Assembly: GCA_040772885.1 (NCBI GenBank)
Contig: JAXGXF010000002.1
Location: 1-64,000 of the forward strand
From: Pullichristensenella sp002068815
GTDB taxonomy: Bacteria; Bacillota; Clostridia; Christensenellales; Aristaeellaceae
Direction: 5' to 3'
DNA: 64,000 nt
The notes under the pieces are model-generated. The model saw nothing but the letters and a program-made list of their open reading frames with translations, did no database searches and was not told the origin of the DNA. Shown here piece by piece: positions 38,062 through 45,817 of this stretch (position 1 is the first letter of the stretch; each line of letters begins with the position of its first letter). The position numbers were made by a program, and so were the translations under genes.

Positions 38062-38616
38062 ATGCGCTTTGTTGAAAACCGGGCGCTCGCCTGGGTCGTG
38101 CTGGTTGTCTGCGCGCTCGCGAGCATTCTTCTCTTGGGCGGCGGCGCGCTTCGAAACGAGCGGTACGACGTGCTCGTCGTGTTCTCCGAGGGCACCGACA
38201 CGTCGCTCTCGACGCAGCACAGCATGGACGCGTACCTCGACCGCGCCGCCGAGCGCGCGAACATGCTCTGCGAGCAAGCCGTGAAGCTCAAGGCGGACGA
38301 CCAGTTGATCGCGGCGGTTCGCGAGAGCGCGGACGCCGTCCTGAAGCTCTCCGAGCTCGAGGTGCGCCACCAGGCGTACGCGGAGCTCACGCCGAAAGTC
38401 GAGGCGCTCTACACCGCGCTCGAGCGCGACAACCTGGAGAGCGCGCTCGTCGACGCGAAGCTCGCCTACAGGGACTTTAAGAGCGCGGTCAGCCTCATCC
38501 AGAACGACCAGTATCCCGTGCTCGCGAAGCGTTTCAACGAGAAGCTCATGGGGTTCCCGGCGGCCCTGATCGCGAAGCTCAACGGCGTGGAGCCGCTCAA
38601 TACGTTCGGGTGGTGA
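38062..38616 (+). CDS. LemA-like membrane-anchored helical protein
   Basis: 184 residues. One N-terminal TM helix (AWVVLVVCALASILLLGGGAL) precedes an all-helical extracytoplasmic domain. The C-terminal stretch RFNEKLMGFPAALIAKLNGV matches the conserved end of LemA proteins (YN-FP--LIA--G). The N-terminal NLV-type LemA motif is not obvious, so it is a divergent member. The TPM gene directly follows (1-base overlap), a pairing typical of LemA. GGGAGG precedes the ATG. Confidence 0.68.
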   Translation: MRFVENRALAWVVLVVCALASILLLGGGALRNERYDVLVVFSEGTDTSLSTQHSMDAYLDRAAERANMLCEQAVKLKADDQLIAAVRESADAVLKLSELEVRHQAYAELTPKVEALYTALERDNLESALVDAKLAYRDFKSAVSLIQNDQYPVLAKRFNEKLMGFPAALIAKLNGVEPLNTFGW

Positions 38617-39653
38617 TGACCTTGAAGAAATTGCTTGCGCTCGCGGTCCTGCTGATCGCCGTCTCCGGGGTCGCGCTCGCCGAGATCCCGAAGCCGGACG
38701 ACGACTTCTACGTGCTCGACGAGGCGAACGTGATCAGCTACGAGACCGAGGGGCACATCGTGTTCTGCAACGACGTGCTCAAGGAGAAGACCGGCGCCGA
38801 GATCGTGTTCGTGACCGTCAAGACCGTCGGCAGCGAGTCGATGGAGAGCTTCTGCATGCAGATCATGAACAGCTGGGGCATCGGCGACGCGAAGAAGCAG
38901 AACGGCTTTCTCGTCGTGCTCGCGATCGACGACGACACGTACTGGTGGCTTCCGGGCACCGGGCTCGACCTCGAGCTGAGCGCCGGCACCGTCGGGCAGA
39001 TGTCGGATTTGCTGCTCGAGCCGGAGTTCGTCGACCGGGATTACGACGAGGGCGCGCGGAAGTTCTTCGACGCGCTGTTTGAGAAGATCGCCGAGATCAG
39101 CGGCTCCGACGCGACGCTCGAGGAGGGCGACGAGCGGTTCAAGGCGTTCCTCCGCACCGCGGAGGGCGAACGATATCAAGAGGATCAGAGGGCCGAGGAA
39201 GAGCGGCAGGCCGTCGCGCTCTCGACCGGCTGCGCGGGAGGGTCTATGGGCTGCTACGGATTGGGGCTCGGATGCGGGGGCTTCGGGTTGTTTGCCCTCA
39301 TCGTGCTGATCTTCATCATGATCGGCATCGGCAGTGGGTTCGGCTACCGGCGCTACCGCCACTTCCATCCCCCGATCTACCCGCGCCCGCCGCGCCCCCG
39401 CCCGTTCTGGGGCTGGGGCTGGGGCCCCGGCCCCGGCGGCCCGCGCAGGAGGCCCCCGTCCGGCGGCGGATTCGGAGGCTTCGGAGGGTTCGGCGGAGGG
39501 CGCTCCGGCGGCGGAGGCGGCTCGCGCGGCGGAGGCTTCGGCGGCTTCGGCGGAGGGCGTTCCGGCGGCGGCGGAGGCTTCGGGGGCTTCGGCGGGGGGC
39601 GCTCCGGCGGCGGAGGCGGCTCGCGCGGCGGCGGAGGCGGCCGCGGGCGCTGA
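38616..39653 (+). CDS. TPM-domain membrane protein with Gly/Phe-rich C-terminus
   Basis: 345 residues. Signal peptide (TLKKLLALAVLLIAVSGVALA), then a TPM domain (about 25-170: DDFYVLDEANVISYETEGHI, VFVTVKTVGSESMESFC, WGIGDAKKQNGFLVVLAIDD), a TM helix (FGLFALIVLIFIMIGIGSGF, about 225-245) and a Pro-rich then Gly/Ser/Arg/Phe-rich tail with repeated GGGRSGGGGGSRGG. TPM proteins such as Psb32/YgcG are thought to act in membrane protein quality control. ATG 38616 overlaps the previous stop; GTG codons at 38610 and 38613 are alternatives. The tail coding sequence is repetitive. Confidence 0.87.
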   Translation: MTLKKLLALAVLLIAVSGVALAEIPKPDDDFYVLDEANVISYETEGHIVFCNDVLKEKTGAEIVFVTVKTVGSESMESFCMQIMNSWGIGDAKKQNGFLVVLAIDDDTYWWLPGTGLDLELSAGTVGQMSDLLLEPEFVDRDYDEGARKFFDALFEKIAEISGSDATLEEGDERFKAFLRTAEGERYQEDQRAEEERQAVALSTGCAGGSMGCYGLGLGCGGFGLFALIVLIFIMIGIGSGFGYRRYRHFHPPIYPRPPRPRPFWGWGWGPGPGGPRRRPPSGGGFGGFGGFGGGRSGGGGGSRGGGFGGFGGGRSGGGGGFGGFGGGRSGGGGGSRGGGGGRGR

Positions 39654-39680
39654 CGCCATCATTGGACAGGTTGCGTTTTG

Positions 39681-39728
39681 GCGCAGGATGGGAAAGGTTT
39701 GTGAAAAACTGTTTCTATCCTGCGCTTT
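39681..39728 (+). terminator. Possible terminator overlapping the next promoter
   Basis: GCGCAGGAT (39681-39689) and ATCCTGCGC (39717-39725) can pair around a 27-base loop, followed by only TTT. It overlaps the -35 of the sorbose gene promoter, so pairing and promoter function are linked. Confidence 0.35.
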
Positions 39729-39740
39729 GCGTGGTATAAT
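39712..39740 (+). promoter_or_regulatory. Promoter of the sorbitol/sorbose phosphate genes
   Basis: Perfect TATAAT at 39735-39740 with a weak -35 TTTCTA 17 bases upstream, typical of an activator-dependent promoter. No regulator gene adjoins. Confidence 0.6.
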
Positions 39741-39791
39741 ACGGTCAGACAATACCCAAACCAGACAGCAGTCAAAGGAGAGAGATGGGCT

Positions 39792-40586
39792 ATGCAGCTC
39801 CGTGATTTTCCCCGTCTGAAGGACAAGGTCGTGCTGATCACCGGCGCGGCGCAGGGACTGGGCGAGGCGCTCGCGCTCCGGCTCGGCGAAGAGGGCGCGA
39901 AGGTCGTCGTCGGCGACATGAATTTCGAGGGCGCCGAGGCCGTGGCCGCGCAGCTTGGCGACGGCTTCGCGGCGAAGCTCAACGTGTGCGACTACGCTTC
40001 GTGCGAGGCGGTCGTGGCTGCCGCGGTCGAGAGATACGGCCGGCTCGACATGGTCGTCGCAAACGCGGGCGTTCTCCGCTCGAACCCGATCGAGGTCATG
40101 ACCTACGAGGAATTCTCCTTCGTCGTGGACATCAATTTAAACGGCTATTTCAACACCGCGAAGGCCGCCGTCCAGCAGTTTCGCAAACAGGGAAACGGCG
40201 GCGTCATCGTGCAGATCAACTCGAAGTCCGGCAAGAAGGGCTCCGCGAAGAACTGCGCCTACGCCGCGAGCAAGTTCGGCGGCGTCGGGCTCACGCAGTC
40301 GCTCGCGCTCGAGCTCGCGGAGGAGAACATCCGCATCAACGCCGTCTGCCCGGGGAATCTCCTCGACTCGCCGCTGTGGGTCAACTCGCTCTACGAGCAG
40401 TACGCCCGCAACCAGGGCACCACGAAGGAGAAGATTCGCGAAAAGTACATCAACCAGGTGCCGATGCGCCGCGGCTGTCAGTATGAGGACGTCGCAAACG
40501 TGATGGTATTCCTGCTGAGCGACGAATCCAGCTACATGACCGGGCAGGCGATCAACGTCACCGGAGGACAGCAAATGCAGCCCTAG
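39792..40586 (+). CDS. sorD: Sorbitol-6-phosphate 2-dehydrogenase (SDR family)
   Basis: A 264-residue NAD-dependent short-chain dehydrogenase converting D-sorbitol 6-phosphate to fructose 6-phosphate. Cofactor motif LITGAAQGLGEAL, NAG motif VVANAGVL, and catalytic Ser-Tyr-Lys in INSKSGKKGSAKNCAYAASK. The stretches KFGGVGLTQSLALELAE and the C-terminal MTGQAINVTGGQ closely resemble SrlD of enterobacteria, which supports the substrate assignment. No PTS or transporter gene for sorbose or sorbitol lies in the window. Confidence 0.85.
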   Translation: MQLRDFPRLKDKVVLITGAAQGLGEALALRLGEEGAKVVVGDMNFEGAEAVAAQLGDGFAAKLNVCDYASCEAVVAAAVERYGRLDMVVANAGVLRSNPIEVMTYEEFSFVVDINLNGYFNTAKAAVQQFRKQGNGGVIVQINSKSGKKGSAKNCAYAASKFGGVGLTQSLALELAEENIRINAVCPGNLLDSPLWVNSLYEQYARNQGTTKEKIREKYINQVPMRRGCQYEDVANVMVFLLSDESSYMTGQAINVTGGQQMQP

Positions 40587-40751
40587 GGAAGCGATGATTG
40601 ATGAACGTGTGCGATGGCGAGCTGAAATTTCGTCAGATTGCGCTTGCAGAAGCCGAAGGCATAGCAGCGTTGCGTTGAGGATTCTGCGGGCGCAAGATGG
40701 CGGAAATGCGGCCGCCGGCGCGCGCGGGATTTAATCAGCGGTTACCTAGGG
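40582..40751. repeat. Structured intergenic element, MITE-like
   Basis: The sorD-sorE spacer holds an imperfect inverted repeat: left arm about 40627-40651 (core TTGCGCTTGCAGAA) and right arm about 40682-40707 (core TTCTGCGGGCGCAA), with a 30-base loop. CCTAGGG occurs at 40582-40588 and again at 40745-40751, flanking the structure as a target-site duplication would; the first copy includes the sorD stop codon. No ORF is present. It could be a non-autonomous element or an RNA-structure repeat. Confidence 0.5.
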
Positions 40752-40782
40752 CTTTGCGATAAGTAGAAGGAGGAACACAAGC

Positions 40783-42042
40783 ATGATGACCAAAGCGGTA
40801 CGCCTGCACGGCGCGAACGACCTCAGGCTCGATACCTTCCGGCTTCCGGAAATCAAGGACGACGAGATACTCGTCAAGATCATCTCGGACTCGATCTGCA
40901 TGTCCAGCTACAAGGCCGCGATACAGGGCGAAAAGCACAAGCGCGTGCCCGCGAACATCTCCGAGGTTCCGATCATCATCGGCCACGAGTTCTGCGGCGT
41001 CATAGAACAGGTCGGCAGCCGCTGGGCGAGCGAATTCAAGCCCGGCGAAAAATTCGGCATACAGCCGGCGATCAACTACCACGGCACGCTGCACACGCCC
41101 GGCTACTCGTTCCCCTATATGGGCGGCGCGACGCAGTACGCGGTGCTGCTCCCCGAGGTCATGGAAAACGGAAGCCTTCTGCACTACGACGCGCCGGAGT
41201 TCTTCTACGGCTCGCTCGCGGAGCCGATGAGCTGCATCGTCGGCGCGTTCCACGCGCAGTACCATCTGAAGGCAGGCTCCTACTTCCACCACATGGGCAT
41301 CGTCGAGGGCGGCAACCTCGCGATCCTCGCGGGCGCGGGCCCGATGGGGCTCGGCGCGATCGACTACGCCGTGCACTGCGACCGCAAGCCCGGGCTGCTC
41401 GTCGTGACCGACATCGATCAGACCCGCCTCGACCGCGCGGAGTCGATCTTCTCCGTCGAGGAGGCCGCGAAGCACGGCGTGAAGCTCGTGTACCTGAACA
41501 CCTCCGGCGAGGACCCGGTGCAGAGGCTCATGGATTTGACCGACGGCAAGGGCTACGACGACGTGTTCGTGTTCGCGCCCGTCGCGCCGGTCATCGAGCA
41601 GGGCGATAGGATACTCGGCTTCGACGGCTGCCTGAACTTCTTCGCGGGCCCGACGAACCCGAACCTGTCCGCGATGTTCAACTTCTACGACGTGCACTAC
41701 AACAGCCACCACATCGTCGGCACCAGCGGCGGCCGCACCGAGGATTTGGTGGAGTCCCTCGAGATGATCGCCGCGCAGAAGCTCAACCCGTCCTCGATGG
41801 TCACGCACGTCGGCGGCCTCGACGCCGTCATCGAGACGACCTTGAACCTGCCGAAGATTCCCGGCGGCAAGAAGCTGATCTACAACCACATCTCGCTGCC
41901 GCTGACCGCGATCGCGGACTTCAAGGAGAAGGGCAAGGCCGACCCGCTGTTTAAGACGCTCGCGGAGATCTGCGACCGCCACAACGGGCTGTGGTCGGGA
42001 GAGGCCGAGGAGTTCCTGCTCAGGAACGCGAAGCCCATATAG
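40783..42042 (+). CDS. sorE: L-sorbose 1-phosphate reductase (zinc-type alcohol dehydrogenase family)
   Basis: A 419-residue medium-chain dehydrogenase expected to reduce L-sorbose 1-phosphate to sorbitol 6-phosphate, the substrate of the preceding dehydrogenase. Zinc-site residues are in SICMSSYKAA (Cys) and IIIGHEFCGVIE (His-Glu). The coenzyme domain has LAILAGAGPMGLGAIDYA and VVTDIDQTRLDRAES. Length and the SICMSS...GHEFCG spacing fit the SorE branch rather than ordinary sorbitol dehydrogenase. AAGGAGG precedes the ATG. The structured element separates it from sorD, which could uncouple expression. Confidence 0.8.
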   Translation: MMTKAVRLHGANDLRLDTFRLPEIKDDEILVKIISDSICMSSYKAAIQGEKHKRVPANISEVPIIIGHEFCGVIEQVGSRWASEFKPGEKFGIQPAINYHGTLHTPGYSFPYMGGATQYAVLLPEVMENGSLLHYDAPEFFYGSLAEPMSCIVGAFHAQYHLKAGSYFHHMGIVEGGNLAILAGAGPMGLGAIDYAVHCDRKPGLLVVTDIDQTRLDRAESIFSVEEAAKHGVKLVYLNTSGEDPVQRLMDLTDGKGYDDVFVFAPVAPVIEQGDRILGFDGCLNFFAGPTNPNLSAMFNFYDVHYNSHHIVGTSGGRTEDLVESLEMIAAQKLNPSSMVTHVGGLDAVIETTLNLPKIPGGKKLIYNHISLPLTAIADFKEKGKADPLFKTLAEICDRHNGLWSGEAEEFLLRNAKPI

Positions 42043-42052
42043 ACAAAGAATT

Positions 42053-42078
42053 CGCCCTCCGGAGCAATCCGGGGGGCG
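42053..42078 (+). terminator. Hairpin after sorE, weak terminator
   Basis: CGCCCTCCGGA, loop GCAA, TCCGGGGGGCG; no U-tract follows, so termination may be inefficient. Confidence 0.4.
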
Positions 42079-42118
42079 ACGTGTATCGGCAATTCTCATC
42101 GCAGAGAGGGATTTCAAG

Positions 42119-42889
42119 ATGGCGCTATCGTCGAAACAGAAGCGCGAGATGTTCAGGCGGACATTCGGCGCGGAATTGCTGCCGGCCGGTTTCATCTTCA
42201 AGCAGGATCGCTTCGTGCGCGTGCGCCCCGGGCAGGTCCTGCTGGGAGTCGGGATGGACCTCTCGCCCAGCGGCGGCTGCTACATCTGCTTCGGGGCGAT
42301 TCCGCTCTGCGCGGGGATCGACCGCAAGATCGAGAATTTCCCCCAAAGGGTCGATCCGTTTATGCTGCGGGGCGACGATCCCATCCTCGAGGAAGCCGGC
42401 GGCATATTGATGTCCGGATTCGAATCCCGCTTTGAGATGCAGCGCCGCACCTTTTTTGAGAAGATATATCCGCGGTTTTCAGAGATCCGGGACGTCGACG
42501 GCCTGCTGGCCTTTCAGGAGTGGGTGGACTCCGTTCTGGGATATCGCGGAAATCTGGGCTTGACGATGTCGGAGTGCATTCAAACAGGTCGCCACGAAAA
42601 GGCAAGGGAAATTGCATTCCTGCTTCTTGAGAGCGTGGAAAAGACACGGCAGAGCTACTTGGACGCGGCTGCGTACAATGTGAAATACGCCAAAAACGAA
42701 GCACAGGCAAAGATGTTCAGCGGATTATACGACGAGCACCTGAGAAGGCTCAACGTGGATGCCGAGCATCTAAAAAAGCGGATCGCGATGATCGACGCCG
42801 CGCAGTACGACCTCCTGCGGGAGGAAATCGATCGGAACATCGGGATGTCCACAAAAGTGCTCGCAGAGTTGTACCCGGAATTCTATTGA
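42119..42889 (+). CDS. Uncharacterised protein, DUF4304-like N-terminus
   Basis: 256 residues with no signal peptide or TM segment. The first 60 residues (FGAELLPAGFIFKQDRFVRV) resemble the start of DUF4304-type proteins, a weak match by eye. The second half is helical and charged (YLDAAAYNVKYAKNEAQ, HLRRLNVDAEHLKKRIAM). AGAGAGGG precedes the ATG. The 3-prime half is clearly lower in G+C than surrounding genes, as is the next gene, suggesting recent acquisition. Function unknown; DUF4304 genes often occur in toxin-immunity cassettes, but I see no toxin here. Confidence 0.7.
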   Translation: MALSSKQKREMFRRTFGAELLPAGFIFKQDRFVRVRPGQVLLGVGMDLSPSGGCYICFGAIPLCAGIDRKIENFPQRVDPFMLRGDDPILEEAGGILMSGFESRFEMQRRTFFEKIYPRFSEIRDVDGLLAFQEWVDSVLGYRGNLGLTMSECIQTGRHEKAREIAFLLLESVEKTRQSYLDAAAYNVKYAKNEAQAKMFSGLYDEHLRRLNVDAEHLKKRIAMIDAAQYDLLREEIDRNIGMSTKVLAELYPEFY

Positions 42890-42934
42890 CCTTGCCGGCA
42901 CGCCGCACCCCCGGGGCAACGCAAATGGTCTTGG

Positions 42935-43459
42935 TTATTTCACCTTCGAATGGATGAATTCCAGGAACCTTCGCCTTTCCGCTTCATCCGAAAAAGCGGT
43001 TATCGGGAGTATGTATGCCTGTACAGTGCTGAAATAGATATAAATGGCTTTTTCCGTGACCGCGATTTTCTCAATCAAGGAATAGTCCGTCTTGTTTTCG
43101 GTGTTCGGTGTAATCTCATGGACGTTCTCTTCGCCGAACTTCAATACTGCCTCGCTGCTGTAAGGAAGCCTGCCCGTTTTCTTCATTTTCAGGATGTTTT
43201 TGTTCACGGACCGCAAAAGCAGCTTATCGCTGAACGCGAGCCACAATGCGGATACGATCGCCATCAATATCGCTTCGATTATTATCAATCTTGGACCCGC
43301 ATCCGCAATATAAAATATGAGGATGACCGCAAGAAAAACGATCGGCACAACAAGCCTGTACATCGTCAAGGCTTTCTTCCCCGACGGGCTGTTCAGCAGA
43401 TGATACCGATTGAACAACAAATAGTCGTTGTCGTCCAGGGCGAATTTGAACTCAAACAT
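42935..43459 (-). CDS. YcxB-like membrane protein
   Basis: 174 residues. N-terminal MFEFKFALDDNDYLLFNRYH, two adjacent TM helices (YRLVVPIVFLAVILIFYI and LIIIEAILMAIVSALWLAF), then a soluble C-terminal domain (DYSLIEKIAVTEKAIYIYFS, AYILPITAFSDEAERRRFLE). This is the YcxB-like layout; function unknown. AAGGAG lies 8 bases before ATG 43459; the upstream in-frame GTG at 43468 overlaps it. Strikingly low G+C: bases 43261-43320 contain 22 G/C of 60. It follows the diacylglycerol kinase gene after 12 bases, probably on the same transcript. Confidence 0.75.
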   Translation of the reverse strand: MFEFKFALDDNDYLLFNRYHLLNSPSGKKALTMYRLVVPIVFLAVILIFYIADAGPRLIIIEAILMAIVSALWLAFSDKLLLRSVNKNILKMKKTGRLPYSSEAVLKFGEENVHEITPNTENKTDYSLIEKIAVTEKAIYIYFSTVQAYILPITAFSDEAERRRFLEFIHSKVK

Positions 43460-43471
43460 GATTTTCACTCC

Positions 43472-44362
43472 TTATCTTCTCGCGACGATCAGCCTCACCG
43501 CGTCGTGCAGATTCAATATCTCGATCGCCCCGGCGCCCGGCTGGTACTCGCCGTCGAGCGTCCACGCCATCTCGGGGTCGGCCTCGGCGACGATGCGCCC
43601 GGCGGACACGAAGTGCAACAGCTCGTTGTCGTAGTTCTGCCGCTGCAGCGCGGCCGCGGCGAGCACGAGCTGGCCGATGTGCTCCGGCGCGCGCACGAGC
43701 AGCATCTCGAACTTGCCGTCGTGCAGGTCGACGCGCCGCGGGTCGAAGCGCAGCACGCCGCCCATCGACGTCGAGTTGCTGACGGTGCCGAAGATGTAGT
43801 CCTCCTCGAACCGCTCGCCGTCGGCGTCGAACCGGACGCGGTACGGCCGAATCCTGGCGACGTCGCGCACGCCCTCCAGGATGTACGCGAGGTGCCCGAG
43901 CACGTTCTTGACCTGCTGCGGCGCCGCGTACGCGGCCCGCGTGAACGCGCCGAACGACGCGGTGTACGCGAAGTGCCGACCGTTGAACGAGCCCACGTCG
44001 ATGTAGATCGCCTCGCCCTCGACGACGTTGCGCGCGGCCTTCAGAAGGTCGAAGGACAGGCCGTAGCTCGCCGCGAGGTCGTTCGTCGTGCCCGCGGGGA
44101 TGTAGCCGATCGGCCGGTCGAATTTCGATTCCACGAGGCCGGAGATGACCTCGTTGAGCGTCCCGTCGCCGCCGATGCAGACGATGCGCGCGAACTCCCC
44201 GGCGCGGCACAGGACCACGCTGTGCGCGTCGCCGCGCGCGGAGGTCTGGTAGAGCTCCGAGGGCATTCCGTCCGCTTCGAGAATCCCCCTGAGCTCGTCG
44301 ATGCGCCGCTCAGCCTGCCGCTTTCCCGCGAGGGGGTTCAACACGATCAGCTGCTTTTCCAT
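43472..44362 (-). CDS. Diacylglycerol/lipid kinase family protein (YegS/DgkB-like)
   Basis: A 296-residue soluble lipid kinase. N-terminal LIVLNPLAGKRQAERR, the nucleotide-binding CIGGDGTLNEVISGL, IPAGTTNDLAASYGL, and the C-terminal SMGGVLRFDPRRVDLHDGKF and LDGEYQPG typical of the DAGK catalytic fold. DgkB-type enzymes phosphorylate diacylglycerol back into phospholipid synthesis; YegS-type enzymes prefer phosphatidylglycerol, and which applies is unclear. GGGGAG lies 7 bases before ATG 44362; TTG 44368 overlaps it. Driven by a consensus promoter. Confidence 0.9.
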   Translation of the reverse strand: MEKQLIVLNPLAGKRQAERRIDELRGILEADGMPSELYQTSARGDAHSVVLCRAGEFARIVCIGGDGTLNEVISGLVESKFDRPIGYIPAGTTNDLAASYGLSFDLLKAARNVVEGEAIYIDVGSFNGRHFAYTASFGAFTRAAYAAPQQVKNVLGHLAYILEGVRDVARIRPYRVRFDADGERFEEDYIFGTVSNSTSMGGVLRFDPRRVDLHDGKFEMLLVRAPEHIGQLVLAAAALQRQNYDNELLHFVSAGRIVAEADPEMAWTLDGEYQPGAGAIEILNLHDAVRLIVARR

Positions 44363-44386
44363 GCGCAATCTCCCCTTCTCAGTCTA

Positions 44387-44415
44387 ATTATAGAGGTCCG
44401 GGAGCCGCTTGTCAA
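44387..44415 (-). promoter_or_regulatory. Full-consensus sigma-A promoter of the lipid kinase gene
   Basis: On the minus strand TTGACA (44415-44410), 17-base spacer, TATAAT (44392-44387): a perfect match in both hexamers. Confidence 0.9.
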
Positions 44416-44437
44416 ACCGGAAACGGGCCTTCCCATC

Positions 44438-44469
44438 AAAAAAACAGACCCGCCGGAAACCGGCGGGCC
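44438..44469 (-). terminator. Intrinsic terminator of the infC-rpmI-rplT operon
   Basis: Minus strand: CCCGCCGG, loop TTT, CCGGCGGG, then TCTGTTTTTTT. It lies 16 bases past the rplT stop. Confidence 0.92.
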
Positions 44470-44485
44470 GATCGGAAGGCCTCCG

Positions 44486-44839
44486 CTATTTCGCGCCCTT
44501 CGCCTTCTCAGCCAGGGCCGTGAACGCGCCGGGATCGCTGATGGCGAGCTCGGACAGAACCTTGCGGTTGATGTCGACGCCGGCGACCTTCAGGCCGTTG
44601 ATCATCCGGGAATAGCTCAGGCCGTTCGCGCGCGCGCCCGCGTTGATGCGGGCGATCCAAAGCCTGCGGAAGTCGCGCTTTTTCTGCTTGCGGCCCACGT
44701 ACGCGTAGCGGAGCGAACGGCGAACCTGTTCGCTGGCAGCGCGGTACTGCTTGCTCTTGGCGCCGAAGAAGCCCTTGGCCAGCCTCATAACCTTGCGACG
44801 CTTTTTCAGGGCGTTGACGGCCCTCTTTACTCTTGCCAT
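44486..44839 (-). CDS. rplT: 50S ribosomal protein L20
   Basis: 117 residues, standard length. N-terminal ARVKRAVNALKKRRKVMRLA, then GFFGAKSKQYRAASEQVRRS, AYVGRKQKKRDFRRLWIARI and NGLSYSRMINGL. It binds 23S rRNA early in 50S assembly and, in Firmicutes, represses its own operon through the infC leader. Last gene of infC-rpmI-rplT, 15 bases after rpmI. Confidence 0.98.
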   Translation of the reverse strand: MARVKRAVNALKKRRKVMRLAKGFFGAKSKQYRAASEQVRRSLRYAYVGRKQKKRDFRRLWIARINAGARANGLSYSRMINGLKVAGVDINRKVLSELAISDPGAFTALAEKAKGAK

Positions 44840-44854
44840 TTCGGATTCGCCTCC

Positions 44855-45049
44855 TTACTTATACGGAATGAGCTTTTTCACGGTCTTCGCCTCGGCCGTC
44901 AGATAGGCGGCCTTGCGAAGGTTGCGGGTGCGCTTCGTCGGCTTCTTCGTAAGAATGTGGCGCTTGAAGGCCTGCGCGTGCTTCACCTTGCCGCCCTTGG
45001 TGAGGTTAAACCGCTTGGCCGCACCCTTGTGGGTCTTCTGCTTGGGCAT
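44855..45049 (-). CDS. rpmI: 50S ribosomal protein L35
   Basis: 64 residues: MPKQKTHKGAAKRFNLTKGG, KVKHAQAFKRHILTKKPTKR and a basic tail ending VKKLIPYK. Standard L35 length and sequence. GAGGGA lies before the ATG. Middle gene of the operon, 38 bases after infC. Confidence 0.98.
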   Translation of the reverse strand: MPKQKTHKGAAKRFNLTKGGKVKHAQAFKRHILTKKPTKRTRNLRKAAYLTAEAKTVKKLIPYK

Positions 45050-45087
45050 GGGTAGTCCCTCCTCTCGTTTTGGGATGCGCGAAATTC

Positions 45088-45600
45088 CTAATTTTGTTCG
45101 CGCGGAGCGATAATCATCGTCATGTTGCGACCTTCGATCAAAGGCGCGCGCTCTACGTTTCCGTATTCCCTGATCCTTTCGGCGAAGTTTCGCATGACCT
45201 CGCGCCCGATCTCCGAGTGGGTGATCTGGCGGCCGCGGAAGCGGATGGTCACCTTGATTTTGTCGCCGTCCTTTAGGAATTTCACGGCGTTGCGGTACTT
45301 CACGTCCACGTCGTGGTCCTCGATGGTCGCGGAAAGGCGCACTTCCTTGATGGTGATGACCTTCTGATTTTTGCGAATCTCACGCTCGCGCTTGGATTGT
45401 TCGAAGCGGAACTTGCCGTAGTCCATCAGCTTGCACACCGGCGGACGCGCCTGCGGCGCGATCTTCACCAGATCGAGCTGGCGCTCCTCGGCCAGAGCCA
45501 TCGCCTGCGCCGTCGGCATGATGCCGAGCTGTTCGCCGTTCTGATCCACCACTCGAACTTCGCGGTCGCGGATTTCCTCATTAATCATGAGATCGTTGAT
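45088..45600 (-). CDS. infC: Translation initiation factor IF-3 (AUC start codon)
   Basis: About 170 residues: N-domain MINEEIRDREVRVVDQNGEQ and LDLVKIAPQARPPVCKLMDY, linker EQSKREREIRKNQ, and C-domain KEVRLSATIEDHDVDVK and VTIRFRGRQ. The start is unusual. The only good Shine-Dalgarno (AGGAGG, 45615-45610) is 21 bases from ATG 45588 but 9 bases from an in-frame ATC at 45600, giving N-terminus (M)NDLMINEEI as in other IF-3 proteins. Non-AUG starts such as AUU or AUC are a known IF-3 self-control device. Gene callers would report 45088-45588. Confidence 0.95.
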   Translation of the reverse strand: MNDLMINEEIRDREVRVVDQNGEQLGIMPTAQAMALAEERQLDLVKIAPQARPPVCKLMDYGKFRFEQSKREREIRKNQKVITIKEVRLSATIEDHDVDVKYRNAVKFLKDGDKIKVTIRFRGRQITHSEIGREVMRNFAERIREYGNVERAPLIEGRNMTMIIAPREQN

Positions 45601-45758
45601 AGAGACGCACCTCCTGTTTTCTCAATGTCGAAGCGCAACAAAAAATGAGTGGCATACTACGCCACTCTCACAATGCGCCCATGCGCAGACGGGATTCCCC
45701 GTATGAGAACCCGCGCTGGCGTGAGCCGCCGGGTGAGAAGTGGTCGCTTCTGCTTTGC
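45601..45758 (-). ncRNA. infC leader, L20-leader type
   Basis: The roughly 150-base transcript leader between the promoter and infC contains several hairpins and an intrinsic terminator upstream of the Shine-Dalgarno. In Bacillus the same operon is controlled by L20 binding that promotes premature termination. The position and architecture match; I have not matched it to a covariance model. Confidence 0.6.
45637..45667 (-). terminator. Attenuator terminator in the infC leader
   Basis: Minus strand: GAGTGGC, loop GTAGTAT, GCCACTC, then ATTTTTTG. It lies between promoter and infC, so it must be conditional. Confidence 0.85.
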
Positions 45759-45764
45759 GAAAAG

Positions 45765-45793
45765 AGTATAGCACATTTGGGCACCGCTGGCAA
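45765..45793 (-). promoter_or_regulatory. Promoter of the infC operon
   Basis: Minus strand TTGCCA (45793-45788), 17-base spacer, extended -10 TGCTATACT ending at 45765. Confidence 0.82.
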
Positions 45794-45817
45794 GCAATGG
45801 GCATGTAAAGTTTGTGC

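Noticed and set aside
38860..39653. TPM gene Gly-rich 3-prime end as a separate repeat element or CRISPR
   Set aside because: Units are unequal and in frame, coding the Gly/Ser/Arg tail; there are no spacers of constant length. I found no CRISPR array or tRNA gene anywhere in the window.
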